Source: Hofstenia miamia
Lineage: Eukaryota; Xenacoelomorpha; Acoela
Length of the DNA: 64,000 bases
Direction: 5' to 3'
NCBI GenBank assembly: GCA_004352715.1
Contig: SCFE01000068.1
Location: 1,691,487-1,755,486 of the forward strand
Part shown: piece by piece, positions 1 to 10,221 of the stretch
How positions within the stretch are numbered: position 1 is the first letter of the stretch
Layout of the letters: every line of letters begins with the position of its first letter
Notes under the pieces: generated by a model
Told to the model about the DNA's origin: nothing
What the model saw: only the letters and a program-made list of their open reading frames with translations
Databases searched by the model: none
Position numbers and translations under genes: made by a program

Positions 1-1060
1 GGCATATCGCCATTTTGTTGGCCATATCTACTATCAACATTTTCCTCATCAGGCTTTCATTCATTATCATGTGGCTGATTATTTTCTCCATTGTCTGTAT
101 TGGTTTTTCCAATGTATTAGGTGACTCCATCCTTCCAATGTGGCCCTTTAACAACCAGTTCTTTGTTTGTGTGTTGATTGGAGCTAATGCTATTTCAAAT
201 CTCTTTGCCTTTGCTAGTTTGTGTCTAATGTGTCATGAAATTGGAAGTTATAACTCTGTGTCTTCAGTCGTGAATATTGCTAGTATCCATGCTGTCATTC
301 TATATCAGATTTCTGGTGCGTTTTTCTCTTTGAATATCACTTGTTTGAAGTCCTTCTTGATATTTAGCTCATATGCTTGGTTCACCTCAGTGAATGCTAA
401 TTCTACTGATTTATGAAACTTCCATGATGGTGCATTGATTTTTATTTCTGGCCAACTCTCCTCAGCTTTCTGTTGCAATTTCATGTTCTTCCATATTTTC
501 TGAATCTGTTGTAATTGTTCCTGCTGTTGTGTTAGACTGCATTTTATAAATAGCATGTTGGCCTTTTCTAGACCATGTGTATCTGCCATCAGCTCCATTG
601 TTTTAGTCTGTTTATATAGATCAATCACAATTCATGTGTCTACCATTATTCTGAATATCTGTGCCCAATAGTCTATTTGTAAGTTGAAACAAATCAGCTC
701 TGAGATGGTCGTGCCCATTGGTGTCTTCTACCAAGGGAAGATGTTCTCTGTCTGCATGCATGTGTCTAGTAGATGCTTTGGGATATCATTGATTGTTGAC
801 CTCAAAATTACTACTCTTACTTTCTGTACTTTTGCCATTAATAATGTTTGATCAATATTTTGCTCCAAATTTTTTGTGTATTCCTTTTTTTTTAAGACGT
901 GTATAATTGTTAAATTTTCCTTGTCCATATTCATTTCTGGAATTTCTGCTATTTGGTCCTTGTAGGCCATTATAGCTTGTGTTGTTTCTAATGTGATGTC
1001 TTCATTGAACCCAATGTCTACTGTACTTTGCATGTATGGTCTTTCCATCTCTCGTGGGTA
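1..1060 (-). pseudogene. Post-integrase ORF of the gypsy element (unknown, possibly env-like)
   Basis: Two long minus-strand open stretches (728-1048 and 305-628) and more open sequence down to the window edge lie 3' of the integrase tail. They appear to be pieces of one broken reading frame: a charged, partly glutamine-rich protein with no motif I recognise. A third ORF after pol is where errantivirus-type gypsy elements carry env, but I see no clear signal peptide, furin site or transmembrane segment. The env idea is therefore only positional inference. It is truncated by the window start. Confidence 0.4.
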
Positions 1061-1724
1061 GCTTATTATTACATTTACTTTTGGTCTATTGTTGGCATCA
1101 AGTACTATCAGTAGGTTTTCCCTTCAGTTTTCACGACTTTTCTTATATGTGATTTTGTTTTAGGGGATAGTTTCATGCATTTTTGTAGTTCCAATGAAGT
1201 ATGGGTGTAATATTTCTCCATCCATTTTAGACATTTGTTTTTCTCTTTCTTTAGATCATATTGTTCTCTCTGAGGTGGTATCTGAGGAGGCGTGTAGCTG
1301 TGTCATCCATAATGGTAGTCTGCTGATGCTCAGTTCACAGTCCATTTGCTGTGAATCTGTGCTGATAGTTTCTATTGATTCACCCTTGAATCAGTTCACA
1401 GTTACTGCTATCAGCACTTGACCAGTTGTGGTTCCTGTGGGGATAATGTCAGCCTTGAATCACTTTTGTATCTCCATGGGTCTTCCACCATTTACACCTT
1501 CCTCTGCAACTCCCAGTGTCTCACCACCCTTGAATTGGCGTTGTGGACTCTTGGAAGGAAACTTGTGCTGCTGTGCACCAGTTTTCTGAGTGCTCTTGAA
1601 TTAGCAGTGCAGATCCCTGGTGGGAGAGGCTTTTTGTCCGTTGGTCTCCCTGCCCTTGAATCAGCCTTGGGGACTACTAGGATGCCTTCTCACTCTACAT
1701 CATTGGTTCATTGGTTCTTCATTC

Positions 1725-2260
1725 TCATCTCTTCTGCCCTGGAGTTGACATCTGGTTTGAGAACTTCTGTGAACTCTCCTTCTCTAGTTTGTGGTCAAGA
1801 GTTCCTCTGGTTGTTGATTCCTTCACACTCTCTTCTTCAATGGTGGGTGCATCATTCTCTTCTAGATTCCTAAATTCAGTTAGTAAATTTAAATCCCATA
1901 ATTCAGGGTCATATATAAGTTTATTTCTTGCTGTCATTTGGGGCAGGACTCCCTCTCTTGTACTGTCATCTCTAATGTCTGCTGTGAATTCATCATCAAA
2001 TCCTTCTTCATGTAGTCTATCTAAATCATACATATCATATATAATTTTGTTGCTGTTAATTCAGCATTTTTGAATTTGGCATTCTCATCTATCTTTGTCT
2101 CTTCAATGTCTGCCATTGCTCTCTTTAAGTTTTGAAAGTATAACAGTCTATTATTGTCTAGCATGTATTCATTATTTGGTAGTGTCTGTGTTATCATATG
2201 GGGGCTAGACCATACTGTTTTTAATTTCTGGACTTGCTTTGTGTCTGTGAGTTTGATCAC
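1725..2260 (-). pseudogene. C-terminal tail of gypsy polyprotein
   Basis: Two overlapping minus-strand frames (2021-2260 and 1725-2033) continue the integrase reading direction. The first has the post-catalytic look of gypsy integrases, with WSSPHMITQTLPN followed by a stretch ending NLKRAMADIEE. The second is acidic and serine/threonine-rich. They are probably a single C-terminal extension broken by a frameshift near 2,025-2,060. Neither has a catalytic motif. Identification rests mainly on position directly downstream of the integrase. Confidence 0.55.
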
Positions 2261-2275
2261 TGTGAATGCATATAC

Positions 2276-3306
2276 CTAGTTTCCTACTTTGTAAATTTTT
2301 TTATTATAATTATGCTGCTGTCTCACTGCTGATTTCTTTATGTTGTGGCACATTGTTTCATGGATTCCTGTGATCTGCTTCTTCAGTTGTTTTACATATT
2401 CATTATCCAATTTTCCACTGTAGTTGGTGTATTGCACTGATAGCAGGGTCACCACTTCTCTTCCAAACATTGCCTTGAATTGTGAGACTCCCATCATTGC
2501 ATGTACTGACGTATTGTAATAGTATTTGATCATCTTGATGACCTCTCTCCATCTGTTTCCCCTTATCCTTGATTTTGCCACCCTAATTAACTTGATTAGT
2601 GTTTGATTGAGTTGCTCCACTGCTCCATTGGCTTGTGGGTGGTAGGCTGTTTTTCATTCACTTGCAATTTCCAGAAGTTTTGCCATTTCTTGGAAGAGTC
2701 CACTCTCAAATTGGGGCCCCTTATCCATTATTATTGTTTCCATTGTCCTGAGTTGTAGAATCCATTCCTTTAATACTAGTTCTGCTGTGTTTTCTGCCAT
2801 GGTATTCTTCATTGGAATCATCTTGCATATTTTGTAAAATTGTCTACCATCACCAGTAGATATTGATAGCCTTCTGTGTCCTTTGACAACATTTCCAGAT
2901 CTATGTGGACTATCTCATTTGGTTGTGTTGTGATGATTTTCTCCAGTGGTGCCCTTTGTGTTGGAAATTGTTGTTTGTTGTGTAAAAGGCATGTTGTGCA
3001 CTTACTGATTATGTCTTCAGTAACTTTCCTCATGGCTGTTGTTATAAACCTTGTGTTGAATGTTTTTTCTATCTGTGTAATTCCCAGGTGGCCCATCTTG
3101 TGTATCTTCCTTATCAGTTCTCTTTTGAAATAATCTGGTATCACAATCTGGTTTTTGCTGGTTTCAACATATAGTTGTCCATTTTTGTTTATCTTACACT
3201 TGTAACATTCATAGTATCCCACTGTTAGTTTTGATAATGTTGCCCAGGGTTCTTTTATCTTCTTTATGATTTTACTAAGGATTATGTCATCTCTCTGTTT
3301 CTCCAC
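2276..3306 (-). pseudogene. Ty3/gypsy integrase
   Basis: This is the DDE integrase that would join element cDNA to host DNA. The 3306-2818 part has an HHCC zinc-binding module (HKMGHLGITQ ... CTTC) and then the first catalytic Asp in IVHIDLEML. After a frame break near 2,820 the second Asp is in DKGPQFESG and the third acidic residue in the NGAVEQLNQTL context. The 2620-2276 part carries the C-terminal domain ending KKIYKVGN. A stop near 2,655 and a frame change near 2,820 disable it. Domain order and spacing fit a gypsy integrase. Confidence 0.85.
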
Positions 3307-3650
3307 TATTTCTTTCTCAGATATTTCCTACCTCATCAGTATCAGTAGCACAGCTTGGCCTTTCTTGTCCACATTTATTTCTGGCAATCCCTCATATTTG
3401 GTGTGTGTGGTAAGAATTGGAACTGTTTCTTCTCTCCCTCCATTTTCACCACATCTCTCTGGTATTCTGGTAGCGATTGTGAATGTGAATTCATTCAAGT
3501 ATTTGATCCATCATGACACTATTTCGGACTTGTCTCCTGAAAACTTCTTAAACAATGCTAGTCTGCTGTTGTCCATGCATACCCTGAATTCTCTGCTGAT
3601 CAGTGCCAGCATTTCCACTTTAGTAGATCTGTAATTTTCCTCACTTGCTC

Positions 3651-4754
3651 TCAACTTACAACTGAAAAATTGAATGTGGACCTCTTTTCCGTTTTTATTT
3701 GTCCCAGCGTGGCCCTAATCACCTCCTTACTTGCATCACAATCTAGTATGAAGTGTTCATTGTAGTCCAGTGTGTTAAGGAATGATAGTTTCACCAGTTC
3801 TTTGATGTTATCTAGTTCTTCCTGCTCTGGCCAGGTCCATATGAATGGTACTGATTTCCTCATTAATCTGGTCATCTTCACTGTCTTGCCAGCTATATTT
3901 TGAATGAAAGTGCCATAATAGTTGAAGAATCCTATTATACTTTGTATGTCCTTCTTGTTATTGGACTTTTCTATTTTACAGATCATTTCTCTGGCATTGT
4001 CTTTCATGCATATCCTGCCTTTTTCTATTGTTCTTCACAAGAATACTATCTTCTCTTTGAGAATATCACATTTGTTCCCATTAAAACAAAGTCCTCCACT
4101 CTCCAGTATCATTAACATTCTCTCTAGTTTTTAAAGATGTTCTTGGATTGTATCACTGGTTACTATGATATCGTCTATATAGGCGTCAACCCCTTCCTTC
4201 ATTCTGTGTGTCTTGTTTTTTAACACTTTTGTGCTATATCTCTGGAAGGTTGCTGGTGCATTACACAGTCTGAATGCCATGTATATCCACTTGTATAGCC
4301 CATAGGGAGTAATGAATGCTGTCTTCTCAATATCATCTTCTTTCATCATTACCTGCCAGTAGGCTTTGCATAGATCTAATGTTGTGAAATATTTATGCTT
4401 ACTGGCCTCATAGAGCATGTCCTCTATCCGTGGTAAGGGATATGAATCCTTTTCTGTCACCTCATTTATTTTACAAAAATCTATGCATAGGTGATACTTG
4501 TCTCCTTGCTTCACAAATACAGTTGGTGCTGTGTATGGGCTCTCACTTGGGCAGATGATCTTATTGTCAATTAGTTCCTCCAGTATGTGATTGTATTCAT
4601 CTTTCATCTGTTCTGGTACCCTTCTGACTATTAGCTTAATCAGTTTGTCCATTGTCATGACTATTCTGTGTTTTTCACCCACTGCTTGCCACATGCTTAT
4701 CTCTCTGTAGTTGAATATACATTTATTTTTCTCCAACAATTTCCTTACTTCCAT
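3651..4754 (-). pseudogene. Ty3/gypsy reverse transcriptase and RNase H
   Basis: The 4754-4131 frame is a clear gypsy RT. It has a VRRVPEQMKDEY approach segment, SPYTAPTVFVKQ, CIDFCKINEVTEKDSYPLP, FTTLDLCKAYWQ (first catalytic Asp) and the YIDD box in AYIDDIIVTSD. The 4007-3651 frame continues with the RT connection/RNase H start (NYYGTFIQNIA, then LDCDASKEVI). A frame break separates the two near 4,010-4,130, and RNase H is truncated. The aromatic YIDD box sits in a fairly intact core, but the polyprotein as a whole cannot be translated. Confidence 0.9.
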
Positions 4755-5280
4755 GATTTCCTATTCTTCCAGATGTGGGTAGACTTCATTCTTTATCTCA
4801 GGTGTTCTGTATATGTCTTCTTCTTCTGCTTTTGTCCCTATGCCTTGAGTTGGTCTTTGGGAGTACTCACAACTTCAATGGTGTTCATACACTCACTCTT
4901 GAGTTGGCCATGTGGCCATATGTTCTCCTGATGCATTAATTAGTCTCTTATTACAGCTGTTCAAATCTTCCCATTTAAACCCTAGCTTTGTAGCACATTC
5001 ATCAGTGATTATTGATGTTGCTGCTCCAGTGTCAATTGTTGCTTTAGTCATCACTCCACTGATTNTCTCTCCATAGTTGAATATACATTTGTGTTTTTCC
5101 AACAATTTCCTTAATTCCATGATTTCCTGATCTTCCAGATGTGGGTAGTCTTTGTTGTTTATTTCTGGTGTTCTGTATATGCCTTCTTCTTCCCTATGCC
5201 CTTGAGTTGGCCTTTGGGAGTACTTGTGACTTCAATGGTGTTTGTCCACTCGCCCTTGAGTTTGCCATGTGGTGTACTAT
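4700..5280. repeat. Local direct duplication (about 170 bp) around a single n
   Basis: Sequence at about 4,708-4,915 recurs at about 5,070-5,275 with scattered differences. Both begin with TTGAATATACATTT and share TTCCATGATTTCCT, CCAGATGTGGGTAG and TTGGGAGTACT. The n at 5065 marks the edge of one copy. Either a tandem duplication inside the retroelement or two allelic or paralogous contigs joined without merging would explain it. The assembly explanation seems likelier because the same pattern recurs at 56.4-56.6 kb. Confidence 0.75.
4893..5120 (-). pseudogene. Retropepsin-type aspartic protease of the gypsy element
   Basis: The frame contains KATIDTGAATSIIT, the DTG(A) active-site loop of a retroviral-type aspartic protease, followed by a short hydrophilic stretch. 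It lies directly 5' of the RT, as expected. The segment before it (5120-5065) is a second copy of the sequence that precedes the RT at 4754. A single n at 5065 sits exactly at the join, so the protein's true N-terminal context is not reliable. No gag zinc knuckle is visible upstream. Confidence 0.7.
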
Positions 5281-5599
5281 CTGTTTTCATTTGCAAGTCC
5301 GTGAATCAACCATGCATATTACTTGCTCCATCGTCATCTCCTATTGCCTTCCAGAGGAGTCTGATATTCAATTTGATGTACTTCCCATATATTCTTACTT
5401 GAGATTTCTTTAGATTAACATTCCATTTGTAGCATTAAGGATTGGTATTCTTCCCTTCCCATGCTTAACTGTGTGGATGCTAGACAGCATTGATACTCTT
5501 TTGGTGTTAATGCCTTTTATTGTATACCATTATATCAGCTGCTATTGCATCCTCCATTTCAATTGTATGCATCTTCTATTGTTGGAAATGGAATGTAAG

Positions 5600-6289
5600 T
5601 CACAAAAGTGAAAAAACATCTGAAAAAATGTAAGTCTACAAATGTGGAAAAGTTGTATACTGGGTATTTATTTAATTCATAATATAAAAGACACCAATAA
5701 AATTTTAAAATTTAAGCAATTTCTTATAATATAAAATTTATATTTTTAAGTGTTTTGTATATATGATGATAAACTAACACAATGGACAAATTCAATTGTA
5801 AGATATATATTACCATTATAAGCAAAGTGTGGGTCTTACCACATATGTTTATTAAATATTAGAAATTGTGAGTTTTTGCATAAACTAGTTTTTGGTTTTT
5901 TCTGAAAAATTATTTTGCTTTATTACTGAAATAACGAAATAAACTATTACATTTCTAATGAGTATTATTATCTCTCTGATTCAAACTTTGTTATTTTACA
6001 GGTTGAAGATTGCACAATGCTAAACTTCATCACTCAGAGCCATTGTACAATGCATGCTTTTACACTTAGCACAAATTCTACACAATTGATGAATATATAG
6101 CTATATTCCTTCCTTTACATTCTATATCTTTGATTAATATTAATGCATGTTGAAATATACGTCTATACAAAATATAAAATGTTATACCCAAGTGTTGGGT
6201 TTTACATCTATGAATTTTTTTCCTTAATACATTGTTGCATAATTAAAACATTGTTACAATGAACATGTCATAACTATATTAACAGAATC
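5600..6289. other. AT-rich sequence with no recognised gene
   Basis: No long open frame, RNA gene or transposon end was recognised between the truncated gypsy element and the tandem repeat. The boundary with the gypsy element near 5.4-5.6 kb is visible as a shift to higher AT content. Confidence 0.5.
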
Positions 6290-6555
6290 AAATACGTCAG
6301 TTTGCCTAAAAAATATAAACTTCATCAAAAAATCATTTTAACTTTGTCAAAACGTTTCTTGTCATCAATTATATCACTTTGCCCAAATCCTATTGATACA
6401 AAATAAAAATTTCGTCAAAAATTATTATGCTCAATTTAATATTGTCAAAACATTTCTTGTCATCAATTATATCACTTTGCCCAAATTCTATAAATCAAGA
6501 AAAATATTTTTGTCAAAAAATTAATTTGTTCAATTTATTTTTGTCAAAAATATTT
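6290..6555. repeat. Imperfect tandem repeat, unit about 100 bp, about 2.5-3 copies
   Basis: The block TTTCTTGTCATCAATTATAT followed by CACTTTGCCCAAAT occurs near 6,354 and again near 6,454. Each is followed by a degenerate ...TTTCGTCAAAAATTA-type segment. A more diverged unit precedes the first near 6,290 (GTCAGTTTGCCTAAAAAATA). No coding potential was seen. The period is close to 100 bp, estimated by eye. Confidence 0.8.
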
Positions 6556-6861
6556 GTGAACTGATTTAATTTGTGATTAAATATAAATACACAATTGAAT
6601 TGAGTTGCCATTTTAATAATGCATTGCTCTTAGTACTTTTCTATAAGACTTGTGTCTACATTATAATTTTGGTAAAATTAAAGCATTTTGATTGTTTTGG
6701 TCCATAATCTATAAATTGGCTGAGTTTGCTAGTACATGTATTATCTTGTTTAGCAATCATATCACTGATAAATTAAAATGTTCTAGTTACTTCAATTGTG
6801 AATGTCGCAATGGGCTAGGTATTGCAACATCCACACTTCAATAGAATAGACATTAAAAGAG

Positions 6862-6899
6862 CATGGACCTCTGTAAAACTAGTTTTACAGAGGTCCATG
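6862..6899. repeat. Perfect 38-bp palindrome flanked by a 7-bp direct repeat
   Basis: The left half CATGGACCTCTGTAAAAC, a central TA and the exact reverse complement form a perfect 38-bp palindrome with no loop. It is bordered on both sides by AAAAGAG (6855-6861 and 6900-6906). This is what two terminal inverted repeats joined back to back with a target-site duplication would look like. A host hairpin or cruciform is the alternative, but the flanking direct repeat favours a transposon relic. Confidence 0.7.
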
Positions 6900-7746
6900 A
6901 AAAGAGCAAGGTATGTGTTCATATTACCCCTATTTACACGAGATGCGGAGGAGCTAAATTCGGCGTAGTAGCCAATACAGCACCATTTGTTGATAAAAAT
7001 TGTTTTTTATAGATTTTTTTAATCCGGGTTTACAAGTTCTCTGCTTTAGTAAAATATATTTCGTTTGGTGAATTCTAATTGGTTACCTACAAGGTAGAAA
7101 GCTAATCACAATTGAAAATGCAATCAAAATGATTGACATGTTGTTTATTTATCACTAATACAGCTTGATGCAGAGAAGTGAATTCTGCTCTGGAGGAGCA
7201 ATTAAATCGAGATAATGCGGCTACTAAAGTGGAGAATGGCTGAACGCCCTTAATGCCTCAGGTGATGGCCCTATTAATGCACACTACTAAATTAAGTATA
7301 ATCTTTGAAATTGCATCCTACATTTGTTGCTGAACATTATTGATTGGTTCATGAAATGGAAATAGATCATTTCGAGGCATGTGCTAATGATAAACACACC
7401 TCCAATGAGAAATCAAACGTCTCAGTTAACATCAATGAAATTAGAGAAACTTTTCCAAGTTCTACATGTATATAAATTAGCTGTGGTGTTAAGCTAAAAC
7501 AACTGTTGGCAGTGGGCTTTATTCTAATTTATTAGACTATTTTAATGGCTGAAGCAGTTATTAGCAGTAAACCAGACAAGCTCACACTGTATCATGTGCA
7601 CAACATGCAGCCCTGGTTGAACGTGTTTATGAGCCTGCAAAGGGGGCTCATCAGTGCTAGACAAAAGCTGGGGAATTTCAGCATTAGCTTACTAATATTT
7701 ACAGCCAACAAAAAACATAGTTTCTTAGTCCGCCTAAATAATGACT

Positions 7747-8309
7747 GCATACGGTATGGTTAGGTGGTTTTGAGAAACTTCGGATCTGTTTTGGATCCAA
7801 AAATTTTTAAAACTTGTTTATTTGTACATTTTTAAATTACACACATTTTTACATTTAATCTAAGTGAAATTTTGTAATTGAATTTCATTGTTCATACAAC
7901 AGGTTCCGTGTTATTCTTTCCAACTACTTATAAAATTGGTGACCAATACTTCAAGTCTGAAAATGAGATTCATGTTAGCCATCACATAATGATAAAATAG
8001 TAAAGCAACCAAAAACATTTTGTACAAACTTGAACATTGGAAAAGCAAAATTCTGAAAAGGATCCCCTCTAATATGTATGTCAAAGAAAAAGTACAGAAC
8101 ACAGAGAAGCAAGTGGAATGCCTTAGCTTTTGCAAAACCATCAAAATGTAAAGTACTAATATAATTTGGGATGGTCTTCATCAAAAAAATCTCATTTAGA
8201 TGTGCACTCTAAGCAACTTGCAATGCCAAGATCAACTTAGTACTCAGAAGGTTTGTCATTATTATAATCACTAATACAAAAATGTGTATGGAACCATACC
8301 GTCAGCATA
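7747..8309. repeat. Possible small DNA-transposon relic defined by a short inverted repeat pair
   Basis: TGCATACGGTATGGTT at about 7,747 and its near reverse complement AACCATACCGTCAGCA at about 8,292 bracket some 560 bp of AT-rich, non-coding DNA. No convincing target-site duplication was found. The pair could be a MITE or chance; the shared ACGGTATGGTT core is the only strong part. Confidence 0.3.
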
Positions 8310-10196
8310 CTATTAATGGGGTGTGAATTTATTTAATGTTGTTATATAATTCAAAATTTTTGATGCAATTTAGTATCAAATTTCAGTAAAATTTAAAATT
8401 TATATTTAAATCTCAAATTTTGTTTGAAAAATTAATTTTTCTATCGCGGATTTTAATACACTCTACAACCATTTATTTAATGTCTTTCTATGTAAATTTT
8501 GGGTTGTTCTTTAATTTGCCAATATTTGTGCTATTCTTGTTTTCATCGCTCAGCTGCAATTTTGAAGAAAATTTATGTTGTTTGAAACAACTTCAATTCA
8601 TAGTGGCATTGCGAAGTGGTTATTTTTGAATTTGGACATATAAAAATAATACGGGAGATAATACTAAGAGACTTAACTATTTAAACTCTATAAATATATT
8701 ATGATTATAGTTGATGACCATTTTAGGAACTAGATTATTACAAAGCTAACAAATAAGTTGATTTGCATGTATTGTTTCGTAAGTAATGTTTTTTTATCTC
8801 AAGATAGTGTTGAAGCACTTAAAATTTTCTATTCACATTAAAAAACATAAATATTTTTTAAGTTTATGTTTGTTTATTGTTAGAATACTTATTTAAATGC
8901 GGTTCCATTTCGGGTTGAAAACTAAAACTTTTTTTAAAAGTTCGAATCAGTTCAGATCTTAAACTGTTGGATCCGATTCCTTCTCTTGTAGGTCAACTAT
9001 TTCAGCTTTCATGCAAAATATAGAGGTTCGAAAATAATAGCAAAAGAGTCTTGGTCTTAGTTGAAATTGAAAAGTTGGTCTGGTCTGATCACGTACTGGT
9101 GCTGTCTGGTGTTTTAATATTTGGTGATGTTGTTAAATATATTAAGGTATCTATTTCAAATATATTACTTGATATCTGATTTTAAAAATATTCATTTGAA
9201 TCATATTTTATGTTAATGTAGAATATTTAAAAAATTGTGCATTTAATCATGTAATGGATGCCTTCAAGTTAAAGCAATTACTGCACTGATCTCCATTGTA
9301 AATTTTGAAACTGTCAGTTCAGTATTGACGTAATTTTATTTAAATACAATGACGAAACCAAACCGAATCACTAGCAACTCTGCACCGCACACTAGGCAAA
9401 GTGGTCCACCCTCCGCCACTGCTACAGGCATTATTTTCTTGCCATGCTAATACAATGGGACAACACCAGAACACTTAAACTTCTAGACGACACTGAACTC
9501 TTACTACATACTAAAAATCAGAGGCAGCAATTCCGTCATATTACAATAATTGCTAGGAATGCAGAACTCTCTCCTCATTGGCCACTATTCAAATTTTTTG
9601 TTATGTTGTAGTAATGTAATTTGTATGCATTTAGTTTAGTTCTGCTTAGGCAGATATTTGTAATTATTTGGATGTGTTTCAGTTATTGATATTTTGTATA
9701 AATATAGGGCCTTTGTGTATGTGATCAGGCACTAAAATATTAGTTTTATTCAAGTTAACATCAAACTTCTCATTTGTAAATTCTTAGTAATGTGTAACTA
9801 GATCCTATCCAGAGAGAAGATGGGTTGTGCCACCATGTATTTTCACGCTGGTCAACTCAAAGGTCTACATGTAGGTGCAAGGCTTCTCTTCAAAAAGTTT
9901 AGTTACTTTGCATTTATCAATGAGTTATTTGTTCTTCCTTTGCTTTGATTGCAATTGCCATATAAATTCCAATTCCTCCTTACTTGCTCAATTACATGTT
10001 AATGCAACTCGCCGCTATATACTCTCAATTATTGCTGCTATTTACAATGTTTTGTTGACAGTGTATTGTGGTGTTCCTCACGCTAATTGTGTATCAGTGA
10101 ATGGAATTTCTATGCCTACTCAGAAGTAGATGCTAGTAAATTAGAATGGAATAACTTGGTTTTGGCTAAGGTTATACTAACCCTAATGATGCTAGA
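8310..10196. other. AT-rich sequence with no recognised gene
   Basis: Only short open frames occur. A TATAAATA box near 9,706 within sequence starting TGTTATGTTGTAG near 9,600 gives a vague solo-LTR impression, but no primer-binding site, paired copy or target duplication could be seen. No function is assigned. Confidence 0.4.
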
Positions 10197-10221
10197 ATAT
10201 ATATATATATATATATATATN
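10197..10221. repeat. (TA)n microsatellite ending in a single n
   Basis: About 24 bp of alternating TA is followed directly by an n at 10221. This is a likely contig join inside a simple repeat, so the true length is unknown. Confidence 0.9.

Larger units (their letters stand above)
1..5600 (-). mobile_element. Ty3/gypsy-like LTR retrotransposon, decayed, 5'-truncated
   Basis: Read on the minus strand, remnants of aspartic protease, reverse transcriptase, RNase H, integrase and a further 3' ORF follow one another in Ty3/gypsy order. The RT-before-integrase order separates it from Ty1/copia. Frames are broken by stops and shifts throughout. No gag, primer-binding site or 5' LTR is visible above about 5.4 kb, so the 5' end looks lost. 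The 3' end runs off the left edge of the window. This stretch is less AT-rich than its right flank, in keeping with an insertion. It resembles the second gypsy element at 15.3-22.2 kb. Confidence 0.85.

Noticed and set aside
7545-7763. 72-residue plus-strand open frame starting MAEAVISSKPDK
   Set aside because: No homology recognised, no splice or promoter support, and it overlaps a possible TIR.
9598-9845. Possible solo LTR (TGTTATGTTGTAG start, TATAAATA box)
   Set aside because: No paired copy, primer-binding site or target duplication; ends not definable.
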